Shown in pieces: positions 1 through 7,594 of a stretch of 56,789 bases of DNA. Each line of letters opens with the position of its first letter. Positions within the stretch are counted from its first letter, which is position 1. Below the pieces are notes generated by a model. That model had not been told where the DNA came from. It ran no database searches and saw nothing but the letters and a program-made list of their open reading frames with translations. This DNA comes from Acuticoccus sp. MNP-M23 (lineage in GTDB: Bacteria; Pseudomonadota; Alphaproteobacteria; Rhizobiales; Amorphaceae), in assembly GCF_031195445.1 (NCBI RefSeq), contig NZ_CP133481.1, forward strand, positions 1 to 56,789. Direction: 5' to 3'. Both the position numbers and the translations under genes were made by a program.

Positions 1-1823
1 ATCACCCGCCCTGTCGCAATCATCTCGCGGATCGCCGCGACCTTGTCCTCCGGCATGAGCTCGGCGCGATAGTTCATCCCGAGGCCACCGGAGATCGCGG
101 CGGCGGTGCGGGCGTTGTCGCCGGTCAGCATGGTCGAGGAGATGCCGAGCGCGTTCAGCTGGCGCACCGCGTCGGCCGCGTCCTCGCGCGGCTCGTCGCG
201 CAGCGCGATCACCCCGACGAGTTTTTCGGGTCGGAACACCGCGACGACGGTCTTCCCCTCGGCCTCCAGCCTGCCGATCGTCTCGCGCGCCGCGGCGTCG
301 AGAACGCCCCGCTCGTCGGCGTAGCGCGGCGAGCCGACCGCGACCGTCTCGCCACCGACCGACGCCTCCGCGCCGCGCCCGGCCAGCGCCTTCGCTCCCG
401 TCGCCGGCAGCGCCGTGACACCGTCCGCCTTGGCACGCTCCAGGATGGCGAGCGCCAGCGGGTGGCTCGATCCCGTCTCGATCGCCGCCGCCAGCGACAG
501 CACAACCTTCTCGGTGCCGCCGAACGGTACGATCTCGGTGACGCGCGGCCGACCGGCGGTGAGCGTGCCCGTCTTGTCGAACACCACCGCAGTGGTGCGC
601 GCCGCCAACTCGATCACCGCGCCGCCCTTCATCAGCAAGCCTCGGCGTGCCCCGGACGATAGCGCCGAGGCGATCGACGCCGGCACCGAAATCACCAGCG
701 CGCAGGGGCAGCCGATCAGCAGCAGCGCGAGCCCCCGATAAATCCACGTCTCCCACGGCGCACCGGCGAGGAGCGGGGGCACGACCGCCACGAAAATCGC
801 GACACCGACCACCGCCGGCATGTAGATGCGGCTGAAGCGGTCGATGAACCGCTCGGTGGGAGCTCGGGCGGTCTCCGCCTCCTCGACGAGCTTGATGACC
901 CGCGAAATGGTGTTGTCCTCGGCCGCGCGGGTGACACGCACGCGAAGCGCCGCCTCGGCGTTGATCGAGCCGGCGAACACCGGGTCGCCTGGCTCCTTCA
1001 ACCGCGGGACGCTTTCGCCGGTCACCGGGCTCTCGTCGACGCCGGACGCGCCCTCGACGACATCGCCATCGGCGGGAATGCGGTCGCCGGGCCGCACGAG
1101 CACGATCTGGCCAATGGCGAGGCTCGCGGCGGCGACCTCGCGGGTTTCCCCGTCCTCCTCGATCAATGCCGTCTTCGGGACGAGCCGGGCGAGGCTGCGG
1201 ATGCCGTCGCGCGCCTTGTTCGCCGCCACCCCCTCCAGCACCTCGCCGACCGCGAACAGGAACAGGACGAGGGCCGCCTCCTGGGCGGCATCGATCGCCA
1301 GCGCGCCGATTGCCGCGATCGTCATCAGCATCTCGATCGTGAACGGCATGCCAGCCCGTAGCGAGGCGAGTGCACGACCGCCGACCGGCAGAACGCCGCG
1401 CAGTGTTGCGGCAATGAATGCGAAGCGCGCGACGTCCGGCGGCGCGACGAGGTCGATGACCCAGGCGGCCGCGAGCAGCGCGCCCGTCATCAGCACGAGG
1501 TGACCCTTATCCGTCTGCCACCAAGATCGGCCGGTCTCCGGCTCGTCGGCATGGACATGGCCTGAGCTCGGCGTATTCGCAAGCGTAGCAGCTGGAGCCG
1601 GCCGCGGGTGAATGCCATAGCCAACCGCCCGCACCGCCGCCTCGACTCGCTCCGGCGGGGTCTGATCCATGTTGGTCGTCAGGCGCAGCCGCTCCGACAT
1701 GATCGTCACGTTCACATCCTGGACGCCAGGCAGACGCTCCACCGCACCCTTCACCTTGGCGGCGCAAGCCGCGCAATCCATGCCGGTGATCGTCCACTCA
1801 CGCGCTTCGAGGGTCGTCGTCAT
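1..1823 (-). CDS. Zn/Cd/Pb-type P1B ATPase, N-terminal 608 codons (continues at 56789)
   Basis: Heavy-metal efflux ATPase of the inner membrane (ZntA/CadA type). The N-terminus has a metal-binding HMA domain with GMDCAAC (Cys17, Cys20). The membrane CPC motif is near residue 371 and the phosphorylation motif DKTGT near residue 414; SPVTGES and MLTGDN are also present. The frame is open to base 1, and the split codon is completed by base 56789, where MVGDGINDAPAL follows directly. Joined length is about 721 aa, normal for the family. The ATG at 1823 lies just downstream of a MerR-type promoter. The C-terminal ADTGATVLVTLNALRLL motif favours Zn/Cd/Pb over Cu. Substrate is inferred from motifs. 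Confidence 0.93.
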   Translation of the reverse strand, partial: MTTTLEAREWTITGMDCAACAAKVKGAVERLPGVQDVNVTIMSERLRLTTNMDQTPPERVEAAVRAVGYGIHPRPAPAATLANTPSSGHVHADEPETGRSWWQTDKGHLVLMTGALLAAAWVIDLVAPPDVARFAFIAATLRGVLPVGGRALASLRAGMPFTIEMLMTIAAIGALAIDAAQEAALVLFLFAVGEVLEGVAANKARDGIRSLARLVPKTALIEEDGETREVAAASLAIGQIVLVRPGDRIPADGDVVEGASGVDESPVTGESVPRLKEPGDPVFAGSINAEAALRVRVTRAAEDNTISRVIKLVEEAETARAPTERFIDRFSRIYMPAVVGVAIFVAVVPPLLAGAPWETWIYRGLALLLIGCPCALVISVPASIASALSSGARRGLLMKGGAVIELAARTTAVVFDKTGTLTAGRPRVTEIVPFGGTEKVVLSLAAAIETGSSHPLALAILERAKADGVTALPATGAKALAGRGAEASVGGETVAVGSPRYADERGVLDAAARETIGRLEAEGKTVVAVFRPEKLVGVIALRDEPREDAADAVRQLNALGISSTMLTGDNARTAAAISGGLGMNYRAELMPEDKVAAIREMIATGRV

Positions 1824-1852
1824 ACGCTCCCGTCCTTGTTGCGGCGGTGCAC

Positions 1853-1883
1853 ACCATACTTCCTCTAGTGACTAGAGGTTCAA
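1853..1883 (-). promoter_or_regulatory. MerR-type promoter of the P-type ATPase
   Basis: On the minus strand a -35 TTGAAC (1878-1883) and a -10 TATGGT (1853-1858) are separated by 19 bp. The spacer holds the perfect dyad CCTCTAGTCACTAGAGG. Long spacing over a dyad is the hallmark of MerR-family activated promoters. It lies 30 bp upstream of the ATPase ATG. Three similar elements occur at 48955, 49845 and 54985, so the MerR protein at 49324-49752 is the likely regulator. Confidence 0.75.
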
Positions 1884-1985
1884 GTGAATAGACGATGCAG
1901 CTCGCCAAGCTGTCCCTGCGGCGTGTCCGCGATGCGCGCGAGCACGTTGGCGAGCCAAGCCTGGGGGTCGATGTTGTTTCAACTC
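1880..1985 (-). pseudogene. IS66-family transposase C-terminal remnant
   Basis: The minus strand reads NIDPQAWLANVLARIADTP and then about ten residues to a stop at 1880. This matches the conserved C-terminus of IS66 TnpC transposases (DPQAWLADVLARIADHP). No upstream transposase sequence follows, so only the tail survives. It abuts the ATPase promoter, whose -35 overlaps its stop, and marks a past insertion at the edge of the metal cargo. Confidence 0.6.
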
Positions 1986-2597
1986 GGGGTGCGCACATAG
2001 AACGGGCACAGATATACGCTTAGCGGCGGTGCCGGTCCTACCCCAGCGATAGCAGCGGCCGGAGCGCCTCGGATGTGCCACTGCGATCGTCAGTGCGACC
2101 GTCTGCAACAGGCGTGCACGGGGCCAATGTGACTTGGTGTTATTTCCCATTATTGGATCCTTTAGTGACCGCATTTTTGACCCGGACAAGTGCGAAGTTC
2201 CTCGCGACCTACCACACAGGAAGGCCTGGCCTCCCGTCTTCAGTATTTACTCAAATAATCAGGTGAAATTTTCATCCCACCTCAGTGACGGGCAATGCAA
2301 TTTTTCCGAGTGATACCAATCAGACGACCCGTCAGTGATGCTCGCGGCGGGCGAGATTAGGTCGGCGGAAAAGCATGCGGCCTTGGAGGTGTCAATGAGC
2401 GCCATCGCCGGCAAGATCGAGATTCTTCGCCGTCATGTCGGGATCAGGATTGGGCCGAAATCTGACGAGTAAGATTCGCGCAAAAGACACCTGACACGGC
2501 CGGAATCCATGACTATCGGTTCCATAACCTCCCGCTCCGCGCCTGGCGTTACGGGAGGCCATCTTCAGCCAGCGCCTGCACCAGGTGCTGAGCCTGG
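1986..2597. other. Gene-poor junction between metal cargo and resolvase
   Basis: No convincing gene. A 44-codon plus-strand frame runs from ATG 2338 to TAA 2472 (starting MLAAGEIRSAEKH); I do not recognise it and it may be a fragment. The AT-richer stretch around 2140-2330 looks unlike its neighbours. I read the segment as eroded mobile-element sequence. Confidence 0.4.
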
Positions 2598-3137
2598 CTA
2601 CACCCGCCGAATGGTTTTGACGCTCACCTTGAAGAGGTGCGCGATTTCGGTGAGGTGCCGCCCCTCCTCGTCGCGCATCCGACGCACCTCGATCGCCTGT
2701 GCAGGGGTCAGCGCCGGCGGTCGCCCGCCGACGCGCCCGCGCCGCCGGGCGGCGTCCAGCCCTTCCCTGGTGCGTTCAGAAATGCGCTCGCGCTCGAACT
2801 GCGCGATGGAAGCGAAGACATGGAAAATGAGCCGGCCGGCGGGGGTCGTCGTGTCGATGTCCTCGGCCAGCGAGCGGAAGCCGGCGCCTTTCGCCTTGAT
2901 CGCCTCCACGATCTCTAGGAGGTCGTGAAGCGAGCGGGCGAGGCGGTCGTACTTGGTAACAACGATCACGTCGCCGCCGCGGGCGTGGTCGATCAGCTTG
3001 GCAAGCTCGGGCCGCTCGCGGGTCGCGCCGCTGATCTTGTCAGCAAAGATGCGCTCGGCCCCGGCCGCCGTCAGAGCGTCAGTCTGGGCATCGAGGTTCT
3101 GTTCGTCTGTCGAGACGCGCGCGTATCCGAGAATCAT
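2598..3137 (-). CDS. Serine resolvase/invertase (Tn3-type)
   Basis: Small serine recombinase of about 179 aa. The N-terminal catalytic domain begins MILGYARVSTDEQ with the nucleophile Ser in YARVST. KYDRLARSLHDL and the ERERISERTREGL region follow, then a C-terminal helix-turn-helix (ALTPAQAIEVRRMRDEEG). The start at 3137 places the motif at the usual distance; an ATG at 3152 is the alternative. Resolvases cut at res sites beside their own gene, so 3138-3350 is the likely res region. Next to an origin it could resolve plasmid multimers, or be what is left of a Tn3-family transposon; no Tn3 transposase is visible. Confidence 0.88.
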   Translation of the reverse strand: MILGYARVSTDEQNLDAQTDALTAAGAERIFADKISGATRERPELAKLIDHARGGDVIVVTKYDRLARSLHDLLEIVEAIKAKGAGFRSLAEDIDTTTPAGRLIFHVFASIAQFERERISERTREGLDAARRRGRVGGRPPALTPAQAIEVRRMRDEEGRHLTEIAHLFKVSVKTIRRV

Positions 3138-3505
3138 GCAGCATGGTGACAAAAACCTCCCAAAACAGCAAAGGTTTTGGGATGGAGTTTTGGCCCGTGA
3201 TTACGCCAGCGCCGCGGTCACTGAGCGGCTTGGGCCAAAAACGACCGTTTGTGTCGTTGAAACCCGAATGACGGGCGGCAAGCCGTCGGGAATTTGCCAC
3301 TCGCCGCCGTTCAGTTCGACATTAGCTAAGATCTAACGCGGACGTCCTTGAGCGGTGGTTCGCTCGCATGTCGGATGCGGCGGAGTGGGCTGCTTCCCGG
3401 TCCGATGGTTTCTGCGCTGTGTTAAATATGGTGTTAGAATCTGTGTTACGATCTCGGTTGAGTGGCCATGCCATTGATCTAATTGCTGGTTCTCGAGTCA
3501 ACTCA
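3138..3505. other. Resolvase upstream region, possible res site
   Basis: No gene supported. The segment separates the resolvase from the iterons and includes the repeated words CAAAACCTCCCAAAACAGC and CAAAGGTTTTGGGATG at 3150-3185, a possible site I region. I could not define three res subsites by eye. Confidence 0.3.
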
Positions 3506-3624
3506 GTGTAAAACTACGAACATTTCCGTGCAAACCTACGAAGGATGCAGTGTGAAACTACGAAAGTCGCGCGGCCCCGTGTGAACCTACGAAAGCGTTG
3601 ACTCGCCGTGTGAAACTACGAAAG
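3506..3624 (+). repeat. Five iterons of the replication origin
   Basis: Five direct copies of GTGTGAAACTACGAAAG (with variants GTGTAAAACTACGAAC, GTGCAAACCTACGAAG and GTGTGAACCTACGAAAG) begin at 3506, 3528, 3550, 3579 and 3608. Spacings are 22, 22, 29 and 29 bp. The last ends 9 bp before the rep start codon. Such iterons bind the plasmid's own initiator, both to open the origin and to repress rep, so this is the oriV and the rep operator. Confidence 0.85.
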
Positions 3625-3632
3625 GTGGACGC

Positions 3633-4685
3633 ATGGAAGAATCAGCCCGTCGCCCCCCTCTGCTGCCGGATCGGATGCACCAAGAGGACTTCTTTGTCTG
3701 CGACATCTTCGATGCGGTACCAAAGGCCGACATGGCCTCGATGGAGCATCCCGTCTTCTCGATTTCCACCAAGCCTGATCGTCGGGTCCGGCGTTACGAA
3801 AACGGCTCCAACTTCATCGAGATCAGCCCTTCTGCAAAAGGTCTAGCGACCGTTCACGACCGCGATATCCTGATTTTCTGCATTAGCCAGCTCATGGCTG
3901 CGCTGAACCGCGGTGAGACCGTCAGCAAAACTCTACATTTCAAAGCTTATGACATGCTGACGGCCACGAACCGTCCGACCGGCGGCGAATCCTACTCTCG
4001 CCTCCGCGAGGCTCTTGCTCGTCTGCAAGGCACACAGATCGAGACCAATATTACGACGGGTGATGCCGAGGTGCTCGATGGCTTCAGCTTGATCGACCGA
4101 TTCCGGATCGTGCGAGAGACACGCGACGGCAGGATGCAGGAGGTGGAAGTTGAGCTCTCAGAGTGGGTTTTTAGCGCAATCAAAGCGCGCGAGGTGCTGA
4201 CGATTCACCGCGACTATTTCCGTCTGCGCAAGCCGCTTGAGAGACGTATGTACGAGCTCGCGCGCAAGCATTGTGGTCAGAAACGGAGTTGGCGGATCGG
4301 CCTCACACGCTTGCAGGAGAAGTGCGGCTCGACGTCCGCTGGCTGGGAGTTTCACCGCATGGTGCGAAAGATTGTGACCGAGGACGAAACCCACGGCCAC
4401 ATGCCGGATTATGCGGTTTCTTTCGATGAAGATATGGTCGTCTTTACCAACCGTAATACGATGAAGTCCACGGCGGCCGCGCCGAGCTGGATTGCTGAAA
4501 TCCGCCTCGACAGCGATACCTACGACGAGGCGCGTGAAGCTGCGCCTGGTTGGGACCCCTACTACATCGAGCAGGAGTGGCGAAATTGGCTCGTGACGTC
4601 CGGCAAGGAGCCGCCACGCAAACCCGATCTCGCCTTCATCCGTTTTTGCATGAGCTTTTACGAAAGGCGCGGCGCCCCCGCCTAA
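3633..4685 (+). CDS. RepA-like plasmid replication initiator
   Basis: 350-aa initiator of the type common on alphaproteobacterial plasmids. It has two winged-helix-like halves. SPSAKGLATVHDRDILIF and TGGESYSRLREALARLQGT (about residues 65-135) belong to the first. RRMYELARKHCGQKRSWRIG and LQEKCGSTSAGWEFHRMV (about 200-250) belong to the second. It would bind the five iterons directly upstream and load host replication proteins. The start at ATG 3633 overlaps no other gene. A second, unrelated initiator (RepC-like, 11669-12775) is on the same molecule. Confidence 0.85.
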   Translation: MEESARRPPLLPDRMHQEDFFVCDIFDAVPKADMASMEHPVFSISTKPDRRVRRYENGSNFIEISPSAKGLATVHDRDILIFCISQLMAALNRGETVSKTLHFKAYDMLTATNRPTGGESYSRLREALARLQGTQIETNITTGDAEVLDGFSLIDRFRIVRETRDGRMQEVEVELSEWVFSAIKAREVLTIHRDYFRLRKPLERRMYELARKHCGQKRSWRIGLTRLQEKCGSTSAGWEFHRMVRKIVTEDETHGHMPDYAVSFDEDMVVFTNRNTMKSTAAAPSWIAEIRLDSDTYDEAREAAPGWDPYYIEQEWRNWLVTSGKEPPRKPDLAFIRFCMSFYERRGAPA

Positions 4686-4692
4686 AACAGAC

Positions 4693-4822
4693 CGATACCG
4701 GTGAAAAAGTCGGAGCGCTTCGCCAGCTCGCCTGCATTTGGTGGTCGTTGGCGTGAGTGAGCACCAGATGTGCCTAGTGATCGCCTGCTGGCGACCAGTT
4801 TTGGCCTTTTTCACCGGTATCG
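4693..4822. repeat. 17-bp inverted repeat downstream of rep
   Basis: CGATACCGGTGAAAAAG at 4693-4709 recurs as its perfect reverse complement at 4806-4822, with further partial matches outside. The arms lie 96 bp apart, too far for a simple terminator. They could be protein-binding sites (partition, recombination or rep control) or ends of a lost insertion. No gene lies between them. Confidence 0.6.
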
Positions 4823-5166
4823 ACCGTTTTTGCGACGCAGTGGCGGGGCCAATAGCTGCCACTCGACTGCCCTTTCAGCGACGTCCGCGTTGCGTCGCAA
4901 TCTCAGTCGATCAGGTTGTTCGGGGCAGGCCCGCAAGCTGCCGTTCGCTATGGCTCCTGGAAAGGCCAAGAAGGGCTGGAAGCATATTTTCTACGTGGCG
5001 TCGTAGCGACGTCGGCTTTGTTGAAAAGCGGCCGTTGATAGACAGTGTGACTAGGTCTGTAGAGGAATTTTATTTCCGGGACTTCGCTTTGGTTGCGCGA
5101 GGCAGTTCTTCCTTTGAAGACATCCGAAATGTGTCAGGCACAAGACTTTAACGAAGGACGAATAGA
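4823..5166. other. Intergenic stretch before the accessory island
   Basis: No frame here shows convincing protein features. The last 20 bases hold the ribosome site AAGGACG for the gene at 5167. The segment is presumably the promoter region of the island's plus operon; I see no clear -35/-10. Confidence 0.35.
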
Positions 5167-5862
5167 ATGGCATTTTGGAGTGGAGAGACCTTAAAAGAAC
5201 GACTGCCGCAGTTGGTCCATCCGTATGACGACGCAGCAATCGACTGTGCCGCTTATACGCTTCGCGTCGGCTCCGAGGTCTATGTCAGCCCGGACCGGCA
5301 AATTTCGGCGCCAGACAGACACACCAAACGGATGCTTCCGCAGGGTGACAGCTTCACAATTCCGCCAGGGCAATTCGCCTTCCTTGTTACCGAAGAGCGA
5401 ATCAAGGTTCCGGATGATGCAGTGGCGTTTATCTCCATCAAAGCCAAGCTAAAGTTCAATGGTCTGATCAACATCTCTGGGTTCCACGTCGATCCGGGGT
5501 ATGATGGGCACTTGCTCTTTTCAGTTCTCAATGCCGGGCCTCGGCCGCTGCATCTTCAGCGCGGTCAGCCGCTGTTTCTGATCTGGTATGCAGCCCTCGA
5601 CCGCGTTACCGCCATGAAGAAGGAAGAAGCTGGGTTCGCCGGGATCAAACCGGACATGCTGACCGGGATCAGCGGTGAGATTCAGAGCCTGCAGCGACTC
5701 TCGGAAGACTACAGGGAGTTGGAAAGGCGCTTCGACGTCAAGCTGAACGAGATCCAGTCCAGGACAAACAGCTTGAGCACCTTGGTCAATGTGTTTGTGG
5801 GCTTGGCCGTCGCCGTGATTGTCGGCTTCCTGATCCTCGTCGTGCAGATCATGCTGTCATAG
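5167..5862 (+). CDS. Membrane-anchored dCTP-deaminase-like protein
   Basis: 231 aa. Residues 25-145 resemble the trimeric dCTP deaminase/dUTPase fold: CAAYTLRVGSEVYV, IPPGQFAFLVTEERIKVP, and GFHVDPGYDGHL, which matches the family HRIDPGWSG core. The expected catalytic glutamate after this core (family IVLEFYN) is Ser119 here (LLFSVLN). The SSLAR segment is SIKAKL, with Lys replacing Arg, so ordinary deaminase activity is doubtful. Residues 165-205 look like a coiled coil, and 207-229 form a transmembrane helix, giving a C-terminal anchor. It opens the plus operon of the island. Possibly a nucleotide sensor; function unknown. Confidence 0.75.
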   Translation: MAFWSGETLKERLPQLVHPYDDAAIDCAAYTLRVGSEVYVSPDRQISAPDRHTKRMLPQGDSFTIPPGQFAFLVTEERIKVPDDAVAFISIKAKLKFNGLINISGFHVDPGYDGHLLFSVLNAGPRPLHLQRGQPLFLIWYAALDRVTAMKKEEAGFAGIKPDMLTGISGEIQSLQRLSEDYRELERRFDVKLNEIQSRTNSLSTLVNVFVGLAVAVIVGFLILVVQIMLS

Positions 5863-5867
5863 GCATT

Positions 5868-5918
5868 GTCTGAAAAGTCGACATGCGCCATATATGACGT
5901 CTGAGAAGGCGACATGCG
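5868..5918 (+). repeat. Direct repeat upstream of the small carrier-like gene
   Basis: Two 20-bp copies reading GTCTGARAAGKCGACATGCG start at 5868 and 5899, 18 of 20 bases identical, 31 bp apart (about three helical turns). They lie between the deaminase-like gene and the carrier-like gene; the second ends just before the latter's ribosome site. They could be an operator for the XRE protein encoded downstream. Confidence 0.6.
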
Positions 5919-5927
5919 GAGGGTGCC

Positions 5928-6212
5928 GTGCAGTTTCCGGAGAAAGTGATCGAAGCGGCGATCCGCGATGAGATCGCCCGTGCGCCGGCAGACCGGCCAC
6001 CGACCAAGGGTGGCTGGCGTCCGGAAGTGGACTCGCTGGTAGTGGTGATGGTGACGCTCCGGGTTGAGCGGGAACTGGGCATCAATCTACCGGAAACGGT
6101 CATGCCGCCCGGCGGCTTCGATGATGCCGAGACCTGCGTCCGCAGCATTCTCGCGCAATGCCGGACGCTCTGGACGGAGAAGCAGCGACAGGAGGGAGAA
6201 AAGGTATCATGA
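5928..6212 (+). CDS. Small acyl-carrier-protein-like protein
   Basis: 94 aa, starting at GTG 5928 with a strong GGAGGG site. Residues 33-75 (EVDSLVVVMVTLRVEREL, then INLPETVMPPGG, then DDAETCVRSIL) follow the carrier-protein pattern: the D-S-L motif that carries phosphopantetheine on Ser36, helix II, and a final helix. Length fits a free-standing carrier. No synthase or ligase is next to it. The stop overlaps the XRE start (ATGA). Similarity is by eye and the fold call is tentative. Confidence 0.55.
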   Translation: MQFPEKVIEAAIRDEIARAPADRPPTKGGWRPEVDSLVVVMVTLRVERELGINLPETVMPPGGFDDAETCVRSILAQCRTLWTEKQRQEGEKVS

Positions 6213-6565
6213 GCGCACAGCCACTCGGCTTTGCAGGCCCGGCCGACGAGGGTCAGGTTCTGGGCGCGAGGCTGAAAGAAGCCCGTGAATATATCGGCCT
6301 GAAGCAGGAGCAGGTCGCAACGCATCTTGGCATCCCCCGCACGGGCGTCTCGGATATCGAGAAGGGAAAGCGGTCGGTTAGCGCCATTGAGCTTAAGAAG
6401 CTGGCGCATCTGTATCAGCGCCCAGTGCAGTTCTTCACCGGCGATGATCTGGCCGTGACGGCTGATGTGGCGTTTCTCGCCCGCACGGCATCTGCCTTGT
6501 CGGACGGTGACCGGCAGGAGTTGCAGCGATTTGCCGAGTTCCTGCAGGCGAAGTCAAAGGGCTGA
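6209..6565 (+). CDS. XRE-family HTH regulator
   Basis: 118 aa. The helix-turn-helix occupies about residues 20-75 (LGARLKEAREYIGLKQEQVA, then HLGIPRTGVSDIEKGKRSV). It is followed by PVQFFTGDD and a short helical tail. ATG 6209 has the site GGAGGGAG and overlaps the preceding stop. XRE regulators next to ImmA peptidases are often repressors inactivated by that peptidase (as in ImmR/ImmA). Here it probably represses the island, perhaps through the 20-bp direct repeats at 5868. Confidence 0.88.
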   Translation: MSAQPLGFAGPADEGQVLGARLKEAREYIGLKQEQVATHLGIPRTGVSDIEKGKRSVSAIELKKLAHLYQRPVQFFTGDDLAVTADVAFLARTASALSDGDRQELQRFAEFLQAKSKG

Positions 6566-6568
6566 CCG

Positions 6569-7594
6569 ATGACCCGCCAGCAGGATCGTATCTCCATCCT
6601 ACGCGGCATGAAGGCGGCGCTCGGCCTGCTCCATGATCTCGGCCTCGACCGGGAAGGGAAGCGGTCGCAGCGGGTCGACGTGTTCGACAGCATCGACCGC
6701 ACCGGCGCGTCGCTGATGTTCAAGCCGATGGAGAAACTGCTCGGCGCTTTCATGAAGCAGAACGGAATGACAGGTATCATCCTGAATACCGAGCGCCCAC
6801 TCGGGATGCAGCGGTTCACCGCGGCGCATGAACTCGGTCATCTGATCCTGCAGCACGATCCCCATGCCGATGACAACGGCATCCTCCGCCGCGGACCGAT
6901 CGCCGATGGCCGGGCCTTCAAGATGGTGCCGCCGGAGGAACGGGAAGCGGATGCGTTCGCGTCCTATTTCCTGCTGCCACCGCATCTGATCACGGCGCAG
7001 ATGCAAGTTCAGGGCTGGAGGCCGGAGCATTTCTCCAGCCCGGAGAATGTCTATCAGGCCTCTCTACGCTTCGGCACCAGCTTCAGCGGTGCGGTCTATG
7101 GTCTTGAGCGCGAGAAGGTAATCGGCGCCGGGCTGCGTCAGCAGCTCCTGAAAACCCGGCCGCAGAACCTCAAACTGGGCCTGCTGGACGGTCAGCCATT
7201 GCCGAACCCCCGGCGCAGCGATGTCTGGCATCTGACCGAGAAGGACGAGGGAGCGGTGGTCGAGGCCGGCCGGGACGATCTGTTCCTGCTGCGCCTGCGG
7301 GAAGATACCGGGGCCGGCTATGTCTGGACCTTCGATGAATTGCGGGACGCCGGCTTCGTGATCCTGAAGGACGGCCGGGAACCCGTTCCCGAAGGCCAGA
7401 TTGGCGCCTCAACAGTGCGGCGGATACTGGCGCAGGCAGCGCGCCCGCTGGCCGAGACGCTGCGGCTGAAAGAGTGCCGTCCTTGGGATCCCGAAGACGA
7501 TCCGCATACGCTGACCCTGCATTGCCGGACCGCGACCAGTGACGAGGCGGGGTTATTCGAGCGGCAGCGGCTGGAGCGGTTGGCGGCCCCATGA
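6569..7594 (+). CDS. ImmA/IrrE metallopeptidase with C-terminal chagasin-like domain
   Basis: 341 aa. Residues 40-180 are an ImmA/IrrE zinc peptidase: HELGH with His87, Glu88, His91, and the downstream EADAFASYFLLP segment (Glu126 as third ligand). Residues 219-322 are a separate domain resembling chagasin/I42 cysteine-protease inhibitors. It has EDTGAGYVW (cf. NPTTGYxW), a central GASTV segment, and CRPWDP (cf. RPWE), in the order of the three inhibitory loops. The middle loop matches weakly. The next gene overlaps by 4 bp and encodes a papain-like protease, the class such domains inhibit. I infer the peptidase both controls the XRE regulator and restrains the protease. The fusion is unusual. 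Confidence 0.8.
   Translation: MTRQQDRISILRGMKAALGLLHDLGLDREGKRSQRVDVFDSIDRTGASLMFKPMEKLLGAFMKQNGMTGIILNTERPLGMQRFTAAHELGHLILQHDPHADDNGILRRGPIADGRAFKMVPPEEREADAFASYFLLPPHLITAQMQVQGWRPEHFSSPENVYQASLRFGTSFSGAVYGLEREKVIGAGLRQQLLKTRPQNLKLGLLDGQPLPNPRRSDVWHLTEKDEGAVVEAGRDDLFLLRLREDTGAGYVWTFDELRDAGFVILKDGREPVPEGQIGASTVRRILAQAARPLAETLRLKECRPWDPEDDPHTLTLHCRTATSDEAGLFERQRLERLAAP

Noticed and set aside
1-1823. P-type ATPase as a truncated gene
   Set aside because: The missing C-terminus is at 56447-56789 in the same frame, so the gene is whole on a circular molecule.
2598-3137. Complete Tn3-family transposon around the resolvase
   Set aside because: No transposase gene and no convincing terminal inverted repeats were found.
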